A DNA stretch of 64,000 nt from the NCBI GenBank assembly GCA_024277255.1, contig JAJRVQ010000073.1:1-64000 (forward strand). The letters run 5' to 3'. The DNA comes from Acidobacteriota bacterium. GTDB taxonomy: Bacteria; Acidobacteriota; Thermoanaerobaculia; Multivoradales; SZUA-115. Shown piece by piece: positions 34,895-43,237 of this stretch. The notes under the pieces are model-generated. The model saw nothing but the letters and a program-made list of their open reading frames with translations, made no database searches and was not told the DNA's origin. The first letter of the stretch is position 1. Every line of letters starts with the position of its first letter. The position numbers and the translations under genes are program-made.

Positions 34895-37225
34895 GTGACT
34901 CTCCAGATCGGTTTCCTGTTCGCCCTCTTGGTGGTGATGGTGGCCTTGTTCTTGACCGAGAAGTTGCCGGTCGATTTGACCGCCTTTCTCGGTCTGGTGA
35001 TCCTGGTCTTCGGCGGGTACTTGACTCCGGGTGAGGCCTTTACCGGTTTCTCTTCTCCGGCGGTGATCACCATGCTGTCGGTGTTCATTCTTGGTGCGGC
35101 GCTCTTGGAGACGGGCGTCGCCGACATGATCGGTGGCCGGATTTACAGGATCGTGGGCGCAAGCGAGACCCGCTTGATCATCGTCTTGATGCTGGTTTGC
35201 GGCATCTTGTCGGCCTTCATGAACAACATCGCGGCTACCGCGGTGTTGATGCCAGCGGTGGCGACGATCGCGCGGCGGGCCGGGCTGGCGCCCTCACGTC
35301 TGTTCATGCCGCTGGCCTTTGGCGCGATCTTGGGAGGCACCACGACCTTGGTCGGGACTCCTCCCAACATTCTCGCCGCCGAGTTGCTCAAGGAGCGGGG
35401 ACTGGAGCCGTTTTCATTGTTCGATTTCACGCCGATCGGCCTGGCTCTGCTGCTGGCCGGCATCCTCTTCATGCTCACCCTAGGGCGTGGACTATTGCCC
35501 GTACACGAGGTTCACGCTCCGTCTTCGGTGGCGGGTGAGCTGACCGAGCTCTACCAAGTCGAGGACCGGTTGTTCTCGATCCGCCTGCCGGAAGATTCAC
35601 CGCTCGACGGGCAGAGCCTGGCGCAGACGCGGTTGGGCAACACCCTGGGTGTCAAGGTGCTAGCCATCGTTCGCGAGGACCAACGGATCTTGGCGCCGAG
35701 CGGCGAAGCCATTTTGCGCGGTGGCGATCTGTTGATGGTCGATGGCCTGGCGAGCAATTTCGAAGAGCTGCTGCGCTTGCAGAACCTCCAGGTGGAGGCG
35801 GTGAGGCTCGACGATCTGCCCGCTCCGTTGCGCGGGGTGGGGGGCGTGCGACTGCGTATTGCCAAAGGTTCGGCGTTGGTGGGCCGGTCGTTGCGCGAAT
35901 TGAACTTCCGAGAACGGTTCGGGCTGGTGGTGATCGGGATGCGGCGCGGCGAAGGTTTGCTGCGCACTTCCCTGGCTGAACGCAGCTTCGCGGAGGGGGA
36001 TGTGCTTCTCGCTCTGGGCCAGCGCGCGCAACTGGAGGCGGTGGCGCAGCAACCCGATTTCGTTGCCGAAGAGTTCGGATTGACCGCCCTGCAAGAGCTG
36101 GGGGATCAGCTCTACTGGATTCGAGTTCCGGAAAATTCACCCTTGGCGGGCTCCTCGATCGGTGCCAGCCGGCTGAGCGAACTGGCGGGTTTGACCATCG
36201 CCGGTCTGGTGCGGGGGGACGAGACTCGGTTGGCGGTTTCGCCGCGCGAGACCCTGCAAGTCGGGGATCGCCTGTTGATCACCGCTGAACCCTCCCGCGT
36301 GTTGACGTTGGCGCAGTTGGGCGATGTGCGGTTGGAAACCGATGCGGGCGAAGCTCGGCTCGAATCGACGGAGGTCGGTATGGTGGAAGCCGCGATCGCT
36401 CCCCACGCCTCAGTGGTGGGCAAGACTTTGGCTGGGATGGAGTTTCGCGATCGCTATGGTTTGTTGGTCGTGGCCTTGTGGCGTCGAGGCAAGCCGCGGC
36501 ATAAGGATTTTTCCAATCTGGCGTTGCGTTTCGGCGATGCTTTGCTTCTTCATGGGCCGCGCGATCGAATCCGTCGCTTGGCGGGAGAGTCCGACTTCGT
36601 TGTTCTGTCGCAGGAGGACCAAGCACGACGGCGGACGAAGAAGGCCCCATATGCGTTTGCCGGTCTGCTCTTGATGATTGGTCTGGTGGCCACCGGTACG
36701 CAGCCGATTCACATGGCGGCCTTCACCGCCGCATCGTTGGTGATCTTGTTTGGCGCCATCACCATGGCGGAGGCTTACCGGGCCATTGAATGGAAGGTGA
36801 TCTTCCTGGTGGCCGCGGTCTTGCCGGTGGGGGTGGCGATGGAGCGCACCGGGGCGGCGATGCTGATGGCGGACAGTGTGATTTCCATCGCCGGCCCGAT
36901 CGGCAATTACGCGACGCTGGCGGCGCTGGTGGTTTTGGCCAGTCTCTTGTCGCAGGGTCTGGACGGCGCGCCAGCGGTGGTGCTGCTGGCGCCAGTGGTC
37001 TTGCGCACGGCGGAAGGGCTGGGGGTGAGCCCCTACCCCATGATGATGGGGGTCAGCTTAGCGGCCTCGGCAGCGTTCATGACCCCGTTCAGCCACAAGG
37101 CAAACCTGCTGGTCATGGGCGCAGGCGGTTACAAGTCGAGCGACTACCTGAAAGTCGGCGCGCCGCTGACCCTGGTGGTCTTCGCGTTGCTGGTCTTCTT
37201 GGTGCCGATTTTCTTTCCCTTCTAG
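34895..37225 (+). CDS. SLC13/ArsB-type anion permease with four RCK_C-like domains
   Basis: 776 residues. The first half-carrier (residues 1-200) includes FMNNIAATAVLMPAVATIA and GTTTLVGTPPNILAAELL, the paired Asn/Thr loops of divalent-anion:Na+ symporters. The second (about 580-776) contains GLDGAPAVVLLAPVVL and MTPFSHKANLLVMG. Between them lie four cytoplasmic segments that each look like a TrkA_C/RCK_C domain (about 218-290, 312-385, 404-473 and 492-565), for example LAQTRLGNTLGVKVLAIVRE and LRELNFRERFGLVVIGMRR. Two such domains are usual in this group. The GTG start follows TAGAAT by six bases, so translation may be leaderless. Substrate probably sulfate, dicarboxylate or another anion. 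Confidence 0.88.
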   Translation: MTLQIGFLFALLVVMVALFLTEKLPVDLTAFLGLVILVFGGYLTPGEAFTGFSSPAVITMLSVFILGAALLETGVADMIGGRIYRIVGASETRLIIVLMLVCGILSAFMNNIAATAVLMPAVATIARRAGLAPSRLFMPLAFGAILGGTTTLVGTPPNILAAELLKERGLEPFSLFDFTPIGLALLLAGILFMLTLGRGLLPVHEVHAPSSVAGELTELYQVEDRLFSIRLPEDSPLDGQSLAQTRLGNTLGVKVLAIVREDQRILAPSGEAILRGGDLLMVDGLASNFEELLRLQNLQVEAVRLDDLPAPLRGVGGVRLRIAKGSALVGRSLRELNFRERFGLVVIGMRRGEGLLRTSLAERSFAEGDVLLALGQRAQLEAVAQQPDFVAEEFGLTALQELGDQLYWIRVPENSPLAGSSIGASRLSELAGLTIAGLVRGDETRLAVSPRETLQVGDRLLITAEPSRVLTLAQLGDVRLETDAGEARLESTEVGMVEAAIAPHASVVGKTLAGMEFRDRYGLLVVALWRRGKPRHKDFSNLALRFGDALLLHGPRDRIRRLAGESDFVVLSQEDQARRRTKKAPYAFAGLLLMIGLVATGTQPIHMAAFTAASLVILFGAITMAEAYRAIEWKVIFLVAAVLPVGVAMERTGAAMLMADSVISIAGPIGNYATLAALVVLASLLSQGLDGAPAVVLLAPVVLRTAEGLGVSPYPMMMGVSLAASAAFMTPFSHKANLLVMGAGGYKSSDYLKVGAPLTLVVFALLVFLVPIFFPF

Positions 37226-37264
37226 CCGGCACGCCGTAGGTCGGGGCTGCTGATCGACACGAGC

Positions 37265-37363
37265 GAGCCGTCAGGCGAGCCCGGCGTTCAGGCCGGACTC
37301 CTCGGGGTGAAGTTTGCAGGAACGACGCTTCCTGCAAACGAGGGGGCTCGGCGAGAGCCCCCT
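37265..37363 (+). repeat. Dispersed multi-hairpin repeat, copy B
   Basis: Starts GAGCCGTCAGGCGAGCCCGG, as copy A. Hairpins: CCGGC/GCCGG (37281-37296), a perfect 11-bp GTTTGCAGGAA/TTCCTGCAAAC stem (37312-37339) with loop CGACGC, and AGGGGGCTC/GAGCCCCCT (37341-37363) with loop GGCGA. It fills the gap between two convergent genes, as copy A does. The second stem differs completely from that of copy A yet still pairs fully. Confidence 0.7.
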
Positions 37364-37391
37364 AAGAACAATGCGTGGGTGGGCGGGCGGC

Positions 37392-40300
37392 CTATTGCAG
37401 CCGGATGGCGGGATCGCCCAGTAGGGTCATCCCCACCACGACGTCTTGGGTGCCTCCTTGTGCGGAGAGTTGACGTTTGGCCTCCAGGATTGCCTCGCCC
37501 AGGGTCTTGGCTGAATCGAAGGCGGTGGTGAGGAGGGCGTTGGCTAGGGCGCGGTCGGAGCTGGCTTCGGTGAGGCCTGAGGCGCCCAGGAGGGCGGCGG
37601 CTCCGCCGCGGGCGAGGAGGAGCTCGTGGCTCAGGGTGTTGTATTGCGGCACGGAGTGGTAGCCGTTCCAGCAGCCCCAGGCAAGGATCAGGCTGGGGTT
37701 GGTGAAGTTCGTCAGGTTACTGGCGTCGTTAGCGGTGAGTAGGTTGTCGAAGCTCCAGGACATGGGACCGGAATGGCCGATGTAGCTGACCAGGGGGAGG
37801 CCGGCTTGCAGTGCGCCGATTAGTTTGGCCCGTGCACCGGGGAGGTCCATTTCGTCCAGGTAGGCCCGTTCGATCGACCAGTCCGCGGGCAAGCACAGTG
37901 CCATCTCATCGCTGGCGGCGCTGAAGGAGACACGGCCGTCGTTGGCGTCGGCGGCGAAGAGGGCGGTGCGCGACGTAGTGCTGAAGGCCAGGGTCTTGTC
38001 GAGCATCGTCTCCAGTTCGTCGAGAGTGCGCACCGGTAGCCGGCCGAGCGCCAGGTCTTGCACTCCGTCGCCGTCGAGATCGGCGAGCAGCGAGTCCGCC
38101 GGTGCATAGCGCACCACAGGGTGCGTCGTGGCATAGAAGGTGGGAATGAAGCTCATCGAGCCGATACCGAGGTGGTCGAGGTAGTCGTAGGTGTCCCCGC
38201 CGACCAAGAGCACCATGCGCACCCCCAGTTGATCCGCGGCCTCCACCAGGTACTTGCGAATCGCTTGCGGATCAAAGACCCCTCCGGTGTATCGGGCGTA
38301 GAGATCTTCCACCTCGACTACTTTGGTGGTGAGACCTTGCGCTTGGCGAGCGGCGAGCAGCGGGCTGAGCTGATCGATGAAGCTCGCGTGGCTGATGACC
38401 AGGTAGTCGGCGCGACCGTCCAAGAGGTTGCGCGGTTGCCTGGACGGTGAGAGTTGCGGTGAGAGAAGTGCCTCGGTAGTGGAGACCCAGTAGCTCTGCT
38501 CCTGGCGGGCGTTAGCGGAAAAGTGCACCGCGTAGCCGGAACCGGCGGCGGCCGCCTCCAGCTGAGTTAGATAGCGAAGCCTCCTCCCACTTTCGGCGTA
38601 GATCACCACGTGCGGTGAAGAGAGGTCGGAAACCGTCAGCTGTGGCGCTCGTGCTCGCAGAGTCAAACGATCGTCCATCGCCCTGGTGCGCCGCCGATAG
38701 GTGACGCCGTAGCGATCGAGATGAACCAGGTCGAAGGGCGCACCGGTGTCGCCCGGCAAGGTTAGGGTCAGGGTGTTCTCTCCTTCGTGCAGGAGTCCCG
38801 GCGGCAGCTCGGCGTCGAGCCGCTGCTGGGAAAGGCCGGCGAAGAGGAGTTCATCCAGCACCACCCCGTTGAGTGCGACCTCGACGTGATGATCTAGGGT
38901 CACGTCGGGGTGATCGGTCACTCCCCAGAGTTCCACGTGGAGCTGCGCCGGGCCGGCGAGGAGTTCGTCGACTTGCAGCGGCAGCTCTCGGTGGACCGGC
39001 GAGGTGTAGGCGAGGATCGCCTCGGCGTACCAAGGATCGTCGGTTGGCGAGCTGAAGCTGTACAGCCGCTCCTCCTCGACCCAGCGAGTCGCCGCATAGT
39101 GGTCGAGCGCAATGCCGTCCGCCGTACCTCGTCGTTCGAGGATCCGTGAGGCTTTGGAGGCGTCGGCGCTCAACCGGTAGACGTTGGTCCGGGTGTAGAT
39201 CGAATCGAGTCGGCGGCCGAGGAACTCGACCTGGTCGCCGGGGCCGAAGCGCTCATCACGGCTGGTGAGTCGGATGGCAACAGGAGTCGCTCCTTGGGTC
39301 AACGCCAGCTCGGCGACGGGAGCGCCCCCCAATTCACAGCCTGCCGCGGTCAGCTCTTCGTAGGTGACGCGGTACAGACCGGTCTTGGAAACCCGCAAGT
39401 CGCAGGAGGCCAGGCGATAGTCGTCACGGGGGTGGCGTTCGATCGCCCGGGCCTTTGATCGCCCTGCCGCCAGCCTCTCGTGCAGCGCCCGAATCGACGC
39501 CCAGTCGATCGCCCGGTCCTTCGCCGAAGAGGCTCCGGCTTGACCCTTGTCGCCACCGAAGGAAGAGCCCAGAGCGAACGGGCCGTGCATCCGCCGCCGG
39601 CCTCGCCGGTCGACCTCCGCCAGCATGAACCGGCGTGCCTCGGTGGCTCTCGTTCCGAGGTTGACCCGGTAGTCTTGAGGCACCAGCGAATCCAGCTGGT
39701 GACTCGGGATCAGCTGGCGGTTGAGCTTGCGCCAGTCGCCGGAGATCTCGGCGAAGAGATCGAACCCCACATTGCCCGTCTCGGCGGCGGTCGTCCATTC
39801 GGCGATCAGGTCGCCGCCCAGCCGCTGAGCTTCGAACCTCGAAACCGTCACCGGAGTGGTCGAGCAGTTGAAGGTGAAATCGGTGAAACCGATGTATTGG
39901 TTGTTGGTGCCGGGCCCGCTGGCGTTGTAGTGGACCACCACCCGGTCGACCGGTCCCGCGATGCTGAGGTCTCCCTGGCCGGGGGCATCGAGAAAGGTTG
40001 GGTTGTTGGTGTCGCCGGAGAAGATGGCAGTGGTGGTGCCGCTGCCGGTGATGATGTGGGTGCAGGTGCCGGCGGTACAAGTGGCGGTGATGGCGACGGC
40101 GGTTGGGCCGAAAAAGGCGGTGACCGTAATCACGTCGGTCCATGCGCTGCCCGAGCCATTCTGCTGGTCGATGTCATAAATGGTGAAGGTCAGGTTCTCG
40201 ACCGGCTGCCCACCGCCGAAGGTCAGCTCCATCTGTGTGCTCTGGTTGACAGCGGTGGCGTTCATCCCCATGTAGGGCACGGTGCCGCCGCCGGTCAAAC

Positions 40301-40535
40301 CAGGAAAAGGAGCCAAAGCCGCCGAATTCGGGTTGGTGAAGACCGCGGTGACCGTCTCCGAGTTGCAGGGGTTGGAAGCTGTGTTCGAGGTCGAGCCCGC
40401 GGTGAGACCGAAACTGTTGGCCCCGGGTCCGGTCCAGGTGATCGTCTCCGCTGCTGCCCTAGAAGAGAAGCCAAATACCGTGGCCGCGACCGCCACGGAA
40501 ACAAAGAAATAGTGACGCGCAATCAGATGCAGCAT
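37392..40535 (-). CDS. C25-family (gingipain-like) cysteine peptidase, secreted
   Basis: 1047 residues. Signal peptide: FVSVAVAATVFGFSSRAAAE. A GAGGGAGG ribosome-binding site precedes the ATG. The first 210 residues form a Thr/Asn/Gly-rich beta domain unlike the rest, probably an adhesion or binding module. A second beta-rich region (about 380-650) resembles the N-terminal part of C25 proteins. The C25 catalytic domain occupies about 690-1040, with YLVISHASFIDQL, VLLVGGDTYDY, the catalytic His in VSYIGHSGPMSW and the Cys in LAWGCWNGYH. Both catalytic residues are present. There is no C-terminal sorting domain of the Bacteroidetes type IX kind after the catalytic domain, so export beyond the periplasm would need another route. 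Confidence 0.88.
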   Translation of the reverse strand: MLHLIARHYFFVSVAVAATVFGFSSRAAAETITWTGPGANSFGLTAGSTSNTASNPCNSETVTAVFTNPNSAALAPFPGLTGGGTVPYMGMNATAVNQSTQMELTFGGGQPVENLTFTIYDIDQQNGSGSAWTDVITVTAFFGPTAVAITATCTAGTCTHIITGSGTTTAIFSGDTNNPTFLDAPGQGDLSIAGPVDRVVVHYNASGPGTNNQYIGFTDFTFNCSTTPVTVSRFEAQRLGGDLIAEWTTAAETGNVGFDLFAEISGDWRKLNRQLIPSHQLDSLVPQDYRVNLGTRATEARRFMLAEVDRRGRRRMHGPFALGSSFGGDKGQAGASSAKDRAIDWASIRALHERLAAGRSKARAIERHPRDDYRLASCDLRVSKTGLYRVTYEELTAAGCELGGAPVAELALTQGATPVAIRLTSRDERFGPGDQVEFLGRRLDSIYTRTNVYRLSADASKASRILERRGTADGIALDHYAATRWVEEERLYSFSSPTDDPWYAEAILAYTSPVHRELPLQVDELLAGPAQLHVELWGVTDHPDVTLDHHVEVALNGVVLDELLFAGLSQQRLDAELPPGLLHEGENTLTLTLPGDTGAPFDLVHLDRYGVTYRRRTRAMDDRLTLRARAPQLTVSDLSSPHVVIYAESGRRLRYLTQLEAAAAGSGYAVHFSANARQEQSYWVSTTEALLSPQLSPSRQPRNLLDGRADYLVISHASFIDQLSPLLAARQAQGLTTKVVEVEDLYARYTGGVFDPQAIRKYLVEAADQLGVRMVLLVGGDTYDYLDHLGIGSMSFIPTFYATTHPVVRYAPADSLLADLDGDGVQDLALGRLPVRTLDELETMLDKTLAFSTTSRTALFAADANDGRVSFSAASDEMALCLPADWSIERAYLDEMDLPGARAKLIGALQAGLPLVSYIGHSGPMSWSFDNLLTANDASNLTNFTNPSLILAWGCWNGYHSVPQYNTLSHELLLARGGAAALLGASGLTEASSDRALANALLTTAFDSAKTLGEAILEAKRQLSAQGGTQDVVVGMTLLGDPAIRLQ

Positions 40536-41196
40536 AGGGTGCCTCCCTCATGAGAACTCCAGCCATCGGCTGGAAGTTGAATGGGCTTCCACTCTCGCCA
40601 ACACCCGGAGAACCACCAAAGGTCGAACTTCTCAGCTCTCCGTAGACACGCTACTCGGGGGGCGAGTACGGTCGCCGCATACTGGGGTCCCTGCGCTCAG
40701 AGGATCGGAGCGGCTCGGCCCCAGTCCGTTTACTAGTATGACTCATGAATTGACTGGGTATGCAGCCTTGGCAGTGTGTAAAATCTCGGAAAGGGCGACG
40801 CAATGAGATAGTAGATATACCTGCCACACGTGGTTACCGTGCTCGCGGTTTGTCAATGCATACTCAGGGCTGTCGAGAAGCGCACAACTTGGCAAGACAG
40901 ACGTTTCGCGAGACGGTACCGAAGGCGAAAGCGAGGGCGGCATCGGACAGAGTCGGATGACCGGATAGGAGAGAACCTCAGTCGTGCGGGCGTGCCCTCC
41001 GAACGGTGGTACCCGCTGGCTTAGGTCGCTTCGCGGGAACTCCCCGCCTTCGGGTGACCGGCAAGACCGGCGAGCAGGCTGACACTTCGTGGATCAGGAA
41101 GTAGAGCGAGTTGCCCAGTCTTATAGTGCCCTTGACCAAGAGACCGCCACTTGGCCCACGAACAGTGTTAGAATGTACACATTCGAGGAGGTTGTG
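40536..41196. other. Long intergenic region before the toxin-antitoxin island
   Basis: 661 bases without a gene I can support. A small CCAGCC/GGCTGG hairpin at 40559-40573 lies in the leader of the C25 peptidase. The part 40690-40880 is AT-richer than the genome average, with an imperfect inverted repeat (CTGGGTATGCA at 40754-40764 and TGCATACTCAG near 40856). The composition change next to a toxin-antitoxin island suggests acquired or decayed DNA. Open frames of 60-70 codons on both strands look like chance. Confidence 0.4.
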
Positions 41197-41445
41197 ATGA
41201 CGGCAGAGAGTACAACGATGACTGTGAGGCTACCGTCAGAAGTCAAAGAAGGGCTCGATCGATTGGCCAAGAGCACCGAGCGCTCCAGGTCCCGGCTCGC
41301 GGCGAGTGCCATCACCGAGTTCGTCAAGGCACAAGAATGGCAGATCACGGAGATCCAGCGGGGCATTCGCCAAGCGGACAGGGGTGAGTTTGCCACCAGC
41401 GATGAAGTTGCCGCCCTTTTCACCAAGTGGTCGGATGCGCCTTAG
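41197..41445 (+). CDS. Ribbon-helix-helix antitoxin (ParD/CopG-like)
   Basis: 82 residues from the ATG at 41197, with GAGGAGG about seven bases upstream. The N-terminal ribbon MTVRLPSEVKEGLDRLAK followed by ERSRSRLAASAITEFVKAQE is the RHH DNA-binding fold. The C-terminal part (EIQRGIRQADRGEFATSDEV) is the usual toxin-binding tail with the GE/EVAALF ending typical of these antitoxins. It overlaps the toxin start by 11 bases. It should bind and silence the toxin and repress its own promoter; a TAGAAT box at 41169 may be part of that promoter. Confidence 0.88.
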   Translation: MTAESTTMTVRLPSEVKEGLDRLAKSTERSRSRLAASAITEFVKAQEWQITEIQRGIRQADRGEFATSDEVAALFTKWSDAP

Positions 41446-41719
41446 ATGGACTCGCCGAGCGCTTCGGTCCCTGGACGGCATCGCGGACCACATCGCCCAA
41501 GATAACCCTCGCGCGGCGCGACGCACGGTCCGCAGAGTCGAACAGGCGGTAGCCCAGCTAGCCGACCACCCGAGCTTGGGCCGAACTGGCCGCGTAGCCG
41601 GCACCCGTGAGTTGATCGTCGCGGGTACGGCGTTCATCGTGCCCTACCGAGTCCGCGAAGGGAGCCTGGAGATCTTGGCCGTCTTCCATGCCGCCCGGAG
41701 ATGGCCGGAGGAGTTCTAG
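41435..41719 (+). CDS. ParE-family toxin
   Basis: 94 residues from the ATG at 41435 (MRLRWTRRALRSLDGIADHI). Typical ParE/RelE pattern: DNPRAARRTVRRVEQAVAQL, HPSLGRTGRVAGTRELIV, FIVPYRVREGSLEILAVFHAAR and a trailing RWPEEF. The longer frame upstream overlaps the antitoxin and is rejected. It is the second gene of the pair and should inhibit DNA gyrase if it behaves like ParE. A 112-base segment of this gene (41586-41697) recurs at 42613-42724, downstream of the VapBC pair. Confidence 0.88.
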   Translation: MRLRWTRRALRSLDGIADHIAQDNPRAARRTVRRVEQAVAQLADHPSLGRTGRVAGTRELIVAGTAFIVPYRVREGSLEILAVFHAARRWPEEF

Positions 41720-41775
41720 GCTCACCGAAGTGCCCACCACTTCGCGGTCGGTGGGTCTCTAGGTTGACTCTTGGG

Positions 41776-41814
41776 TTGACATTTCGGACCTGTCTCCTTA
41801 CGATCTGTAAGGAG
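41776..41814 (+). promoter_or_regulatory. Promoter and candidate operator of the vapBC-like pair
   Basis: A near-consensus promoter: TTGACA at 41776-41781, a 17-base spacer and TACGAT at 41799-41804. Overlapping its -10 box is the perfect inverted repeat CTCCTTAC-GATCT-GTAAGGAG (41794-41814), 22 bases before the antitoxin ATG. AbrB-type VapB antitoxins bind such inverted repeats with their toxin to repress the operon. Confidence 0.7.
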
Positions 41815-41836
41815 CGTGGTAGGCGAGGAGACCACA

Positions 41837-42082
41837 ATGCCAGTCTCGACTCTCACCAGCAAAGGCCAGATCACCATTCCCCGAGTCGTACGGGAGCGGC
41901 TCCGCCTTGAAGCCGGAGACAAGCTCGATTTCTCGGTCGATGAGGCCGGGCGCATCATCGTCGAGAGGCCCACGGGAGGCCTACGAGAACTTCGCGGGCT
42001 TCTGGTTCGCGAGGGGCGAGAACCCGTTGCGATCGAGGAAATGAATGAGGCCGTTCGGCGAGCGGTCGCTGGAAAGCTTTGA
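41837..42082 (+). CDS. vapB: AbrB/VapB-type antitoxin
   Basis: 81 residues from the ATG at 41837, with GAGGAG about eight bases upstream. The swapped-hairpin SpoVT/AbrB fold is shown by STLTSKGQITIPRVVRERL and LEAGDKLDFSVDEAGRIIVE. The C-terminal part (LLVREGREPVAIEEMNEAV) should wrap the toxin. The TGA overlaps the TTG start of the PIN-domain toxin. A good promoter with an inverted-repeat operator lies upstream. It is expected to repress its own operon together with the toxin. Confidence 0.9.
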   Translation: MPVSTLTSKGQITIPRVVRERLRLEAGDKLDFSVDEAGRIIVERPTGGLRELRGLLVREGREPVAIEEMNEAVRRAVAGKL

Positions 42083-42474
42083 TTGGTCTCGACACCAACG
42101 TCCTGATCCGGTACTTGACCCTCGACGACTCGGACCAGGTGGCCAAGGTGGACCGTTTCCTCGAGAGAGTCACCCAGTCCGGCGAGCTTCTGCTCATCGA
42201 CATGATCGTTCTTTGTGAAGTTGTCTGGGTTCTTCAAGCGTCGTACGGATTGAGTCGTGCGGAGGTCGCGGAAGCGCTGCGCCGAATTCTCGAGGCCCGG
42301 TCCTTCCTCGTCGAGGACCGCGAGATCGTGCGCAAAGCCGTTCGTGCGTTCCGCACCGGGTCCGGAGACTTCGCCGACTATCTGATCGGCGAAAGGAATC
42401 GGCGAGCGGGTTGTAGGACGACGGCTACGCTAGACAAGGCTCTTCGCCGCAGCGACCTCTTCGAGTTGCTGTGA
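42079..42474 (+). CDS. vapC: PIN-domain toxin (VapC-like ribonuclease)
   Basis: 131 residues from a TTG at 42079-42081 that overlaps the antitoxin stop (TTGA). The acidic metal-binding residues of PIN nucleases are present: Asp in GLDTNVLIRYL, Glu in IVLCEVVWVL and Asp in GDFADYLIG, with a further acid position near TLDKAL. VapC toxins cleave specific RNAs, often tRNA or the sarcin-ricin loop of 23S rRNA. It appears intact. The toxin-antitoxin island continues downstream with repeats and a toxin fragment. Confidence 0.9.
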   Translation: MIGLDTNVLIRYLTLDDSDQVAKVDRFLERVTQSGELLLIDMIVLCEVVWVLQASYGLSRAEVAEALRRILEARSFLVEDREIVRKAVRAFRTGSGDFADYLIGERNRRAGCRTTATLDKALRRSDLFELL

Positions 42475-42480
42475 AGCCCG

Positions 42481-42615
42481 GCCCAACTAAATGCCTGCCA
42501 CCTTGTGCTGCCAGCCACTTCGCTGTCGGTGGAGTCTGCTCTTGATCGAGGCGGGCGCAATGAATTGCGCCCCTACGGGGATATGGCCCAACTAAATGCC
42601 TGCCACCTCGTGCTG
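42481..42615. repeat. Direct repeats flanking a REP-like palindrome
   Basis: A 30-base sequence beginning GCCCAACTAAATGCC occurs at 42481-42510 and again at 42586-42615 with one mismatch. Between the copies lies the inverted repeat GGGCGCAAT-GA-ATTGCGCCC (42553-42572), a form common among short REP-like intergenic repeats. The second copy runs directly into the duplicated toxin fragment. Confidence 0.65.
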
Positions 42616-42724
42616 GCCGCGTAGCCGGAACCCGTGAGTTGATCGTCGCGGGCACGGCCTTCATCGTGCCCTACCGAGTCCGCGAAGGAAGGCTGGAGAT
42701 CTTGGCCGTCTTTCATGCCGCCCG
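42613..42724 (+). pseudogene. Duplicated internal fragment of the ParE toxin gene
   Basis: These 112 bases match 41586-41697 without gaps and with six differences (106 of 112 identical). They correspond to the toxin segment from about GRVAGTRELIV to LEILAVFHAAR. There is no start region and the frame then runs into unrelated sequence, so it is a remnant. It probably arose by tandem duplication with loss of the rest, or by recombination between toxin-antitoxin cassettes. Confidence 0.85.
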
Positions 42725-42755
42725 CCACCTCGTGCTCGGCGGTTTGCCGGTTAGG

Positions 42756-43061
42756 CTACTTCCAAGACTTGGGCGCGAGCCCGGCCAAGTCTCGGCGTCC
42801 GTGGATTACCATCACGATCTCGACCTTGTCTGACTGGTGGCGGTAGATCACCCGGTAGCGATTCACGATCAGTTCGCGCACGTTGCGAAGCCGCGTGGCT
42901 TCGGGTACTTGGCGACCCATGTTGGGGAATCGCTCCAGGTTCTCGACGGCCACGAAGAGCCGTTCTAGAAACGCGATTGCGTGAGTCTCGGAGTCTTCGC
43001 CGATGTGGTTGCGAATCTCGCTAAGGTCGGCGATCGCTCGGTCAGACCAACGGACCCTCAT
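42756..43061 (-). CDS. ParE/RelE-family toxin (second locus)
   Basis: 101 residues: MRVRWSDRAIADLSEIRNHI, a helix with AIAFLERLFVAVENLERFP, NMGRQVPEATRLRNVREL, YRVIYRHQSDKVEIVMVIHG and a final RRDL. This is the full RelE/ParE pattern including the C-terminal His-Gly-Arg region. It overlaps its antitoxin by four bases (ATGA). It is oriented opposite to the ParDE and VapBC pairs, and its end meets the remnant toxin fragment region. Target not determined. Confidence 0.88.
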   Translation of the reverse strand: MRVRWSDRAIADLSEIRNHIGEDSETHAIAFLERLFVAVENLERFPNMGRQVPEATRLRNVRELIVNRYRVIYRHQSDKVEIVMVIHGRRDLAGLAPKSWK

Positions 43062-43237
43062 CGACCGAGGAAACGCTGACGGACCTCTTTGTGCGGCGTA
43101 CTGCGCCCTTCGTCAAGGTCCTTGAGCCCTTCTTCGATCTTCTGTCGCACCCGGATTTCGTAAGCCAGATCGCTCCACGTCGCCTGCTCCGGGAGGCGAT
43201 CGACGATCTCATGGGCTGTCTGTTTCAGCGCGTTCAT
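43058..43237 (-). CDS. Small antitoxin of the second ParE-type locus
   Basis: 59 residues from the ATG at 43235-43237. The sequence is charged and helical (LKQTAHEIVDRLPEQATWSD, RQKIEEGLKDLDEGRSTPHK). It shares with the antitoxin at 26143 the layout LPE, aromatic, L.E...R..IE.GL.D...GR...H.E...R, so the two are paralogues. No Shine-Dalgarno sequence is seen; instead TACAAT lies six bases before the ATG, fitting a leaderless mRNA. It overlaps the toxin gene, so the pair is translationally coupled. Confidence 0.75.
   Translation of the reverse strand: MNALKQTAHEIVDRLPEQATWSDLAYEIRVRQKIEEGLKDLDEGRSTPHKEVRQRFLGR

Noticed and set aside
40743-41024. Short open frames before the toxin-antitoxin island
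   Set aside because: 60-70 codons on both strands with arbitrary composition. No motif or start signal supports them.
42481-42615. Integron attC-like sites (GCCCAAC) in the toxin-antitoxin island
   Set aside because: Only one of the two core-site types fits. No matching GTTRRRY partner, no integrase and no cassette periodicity.
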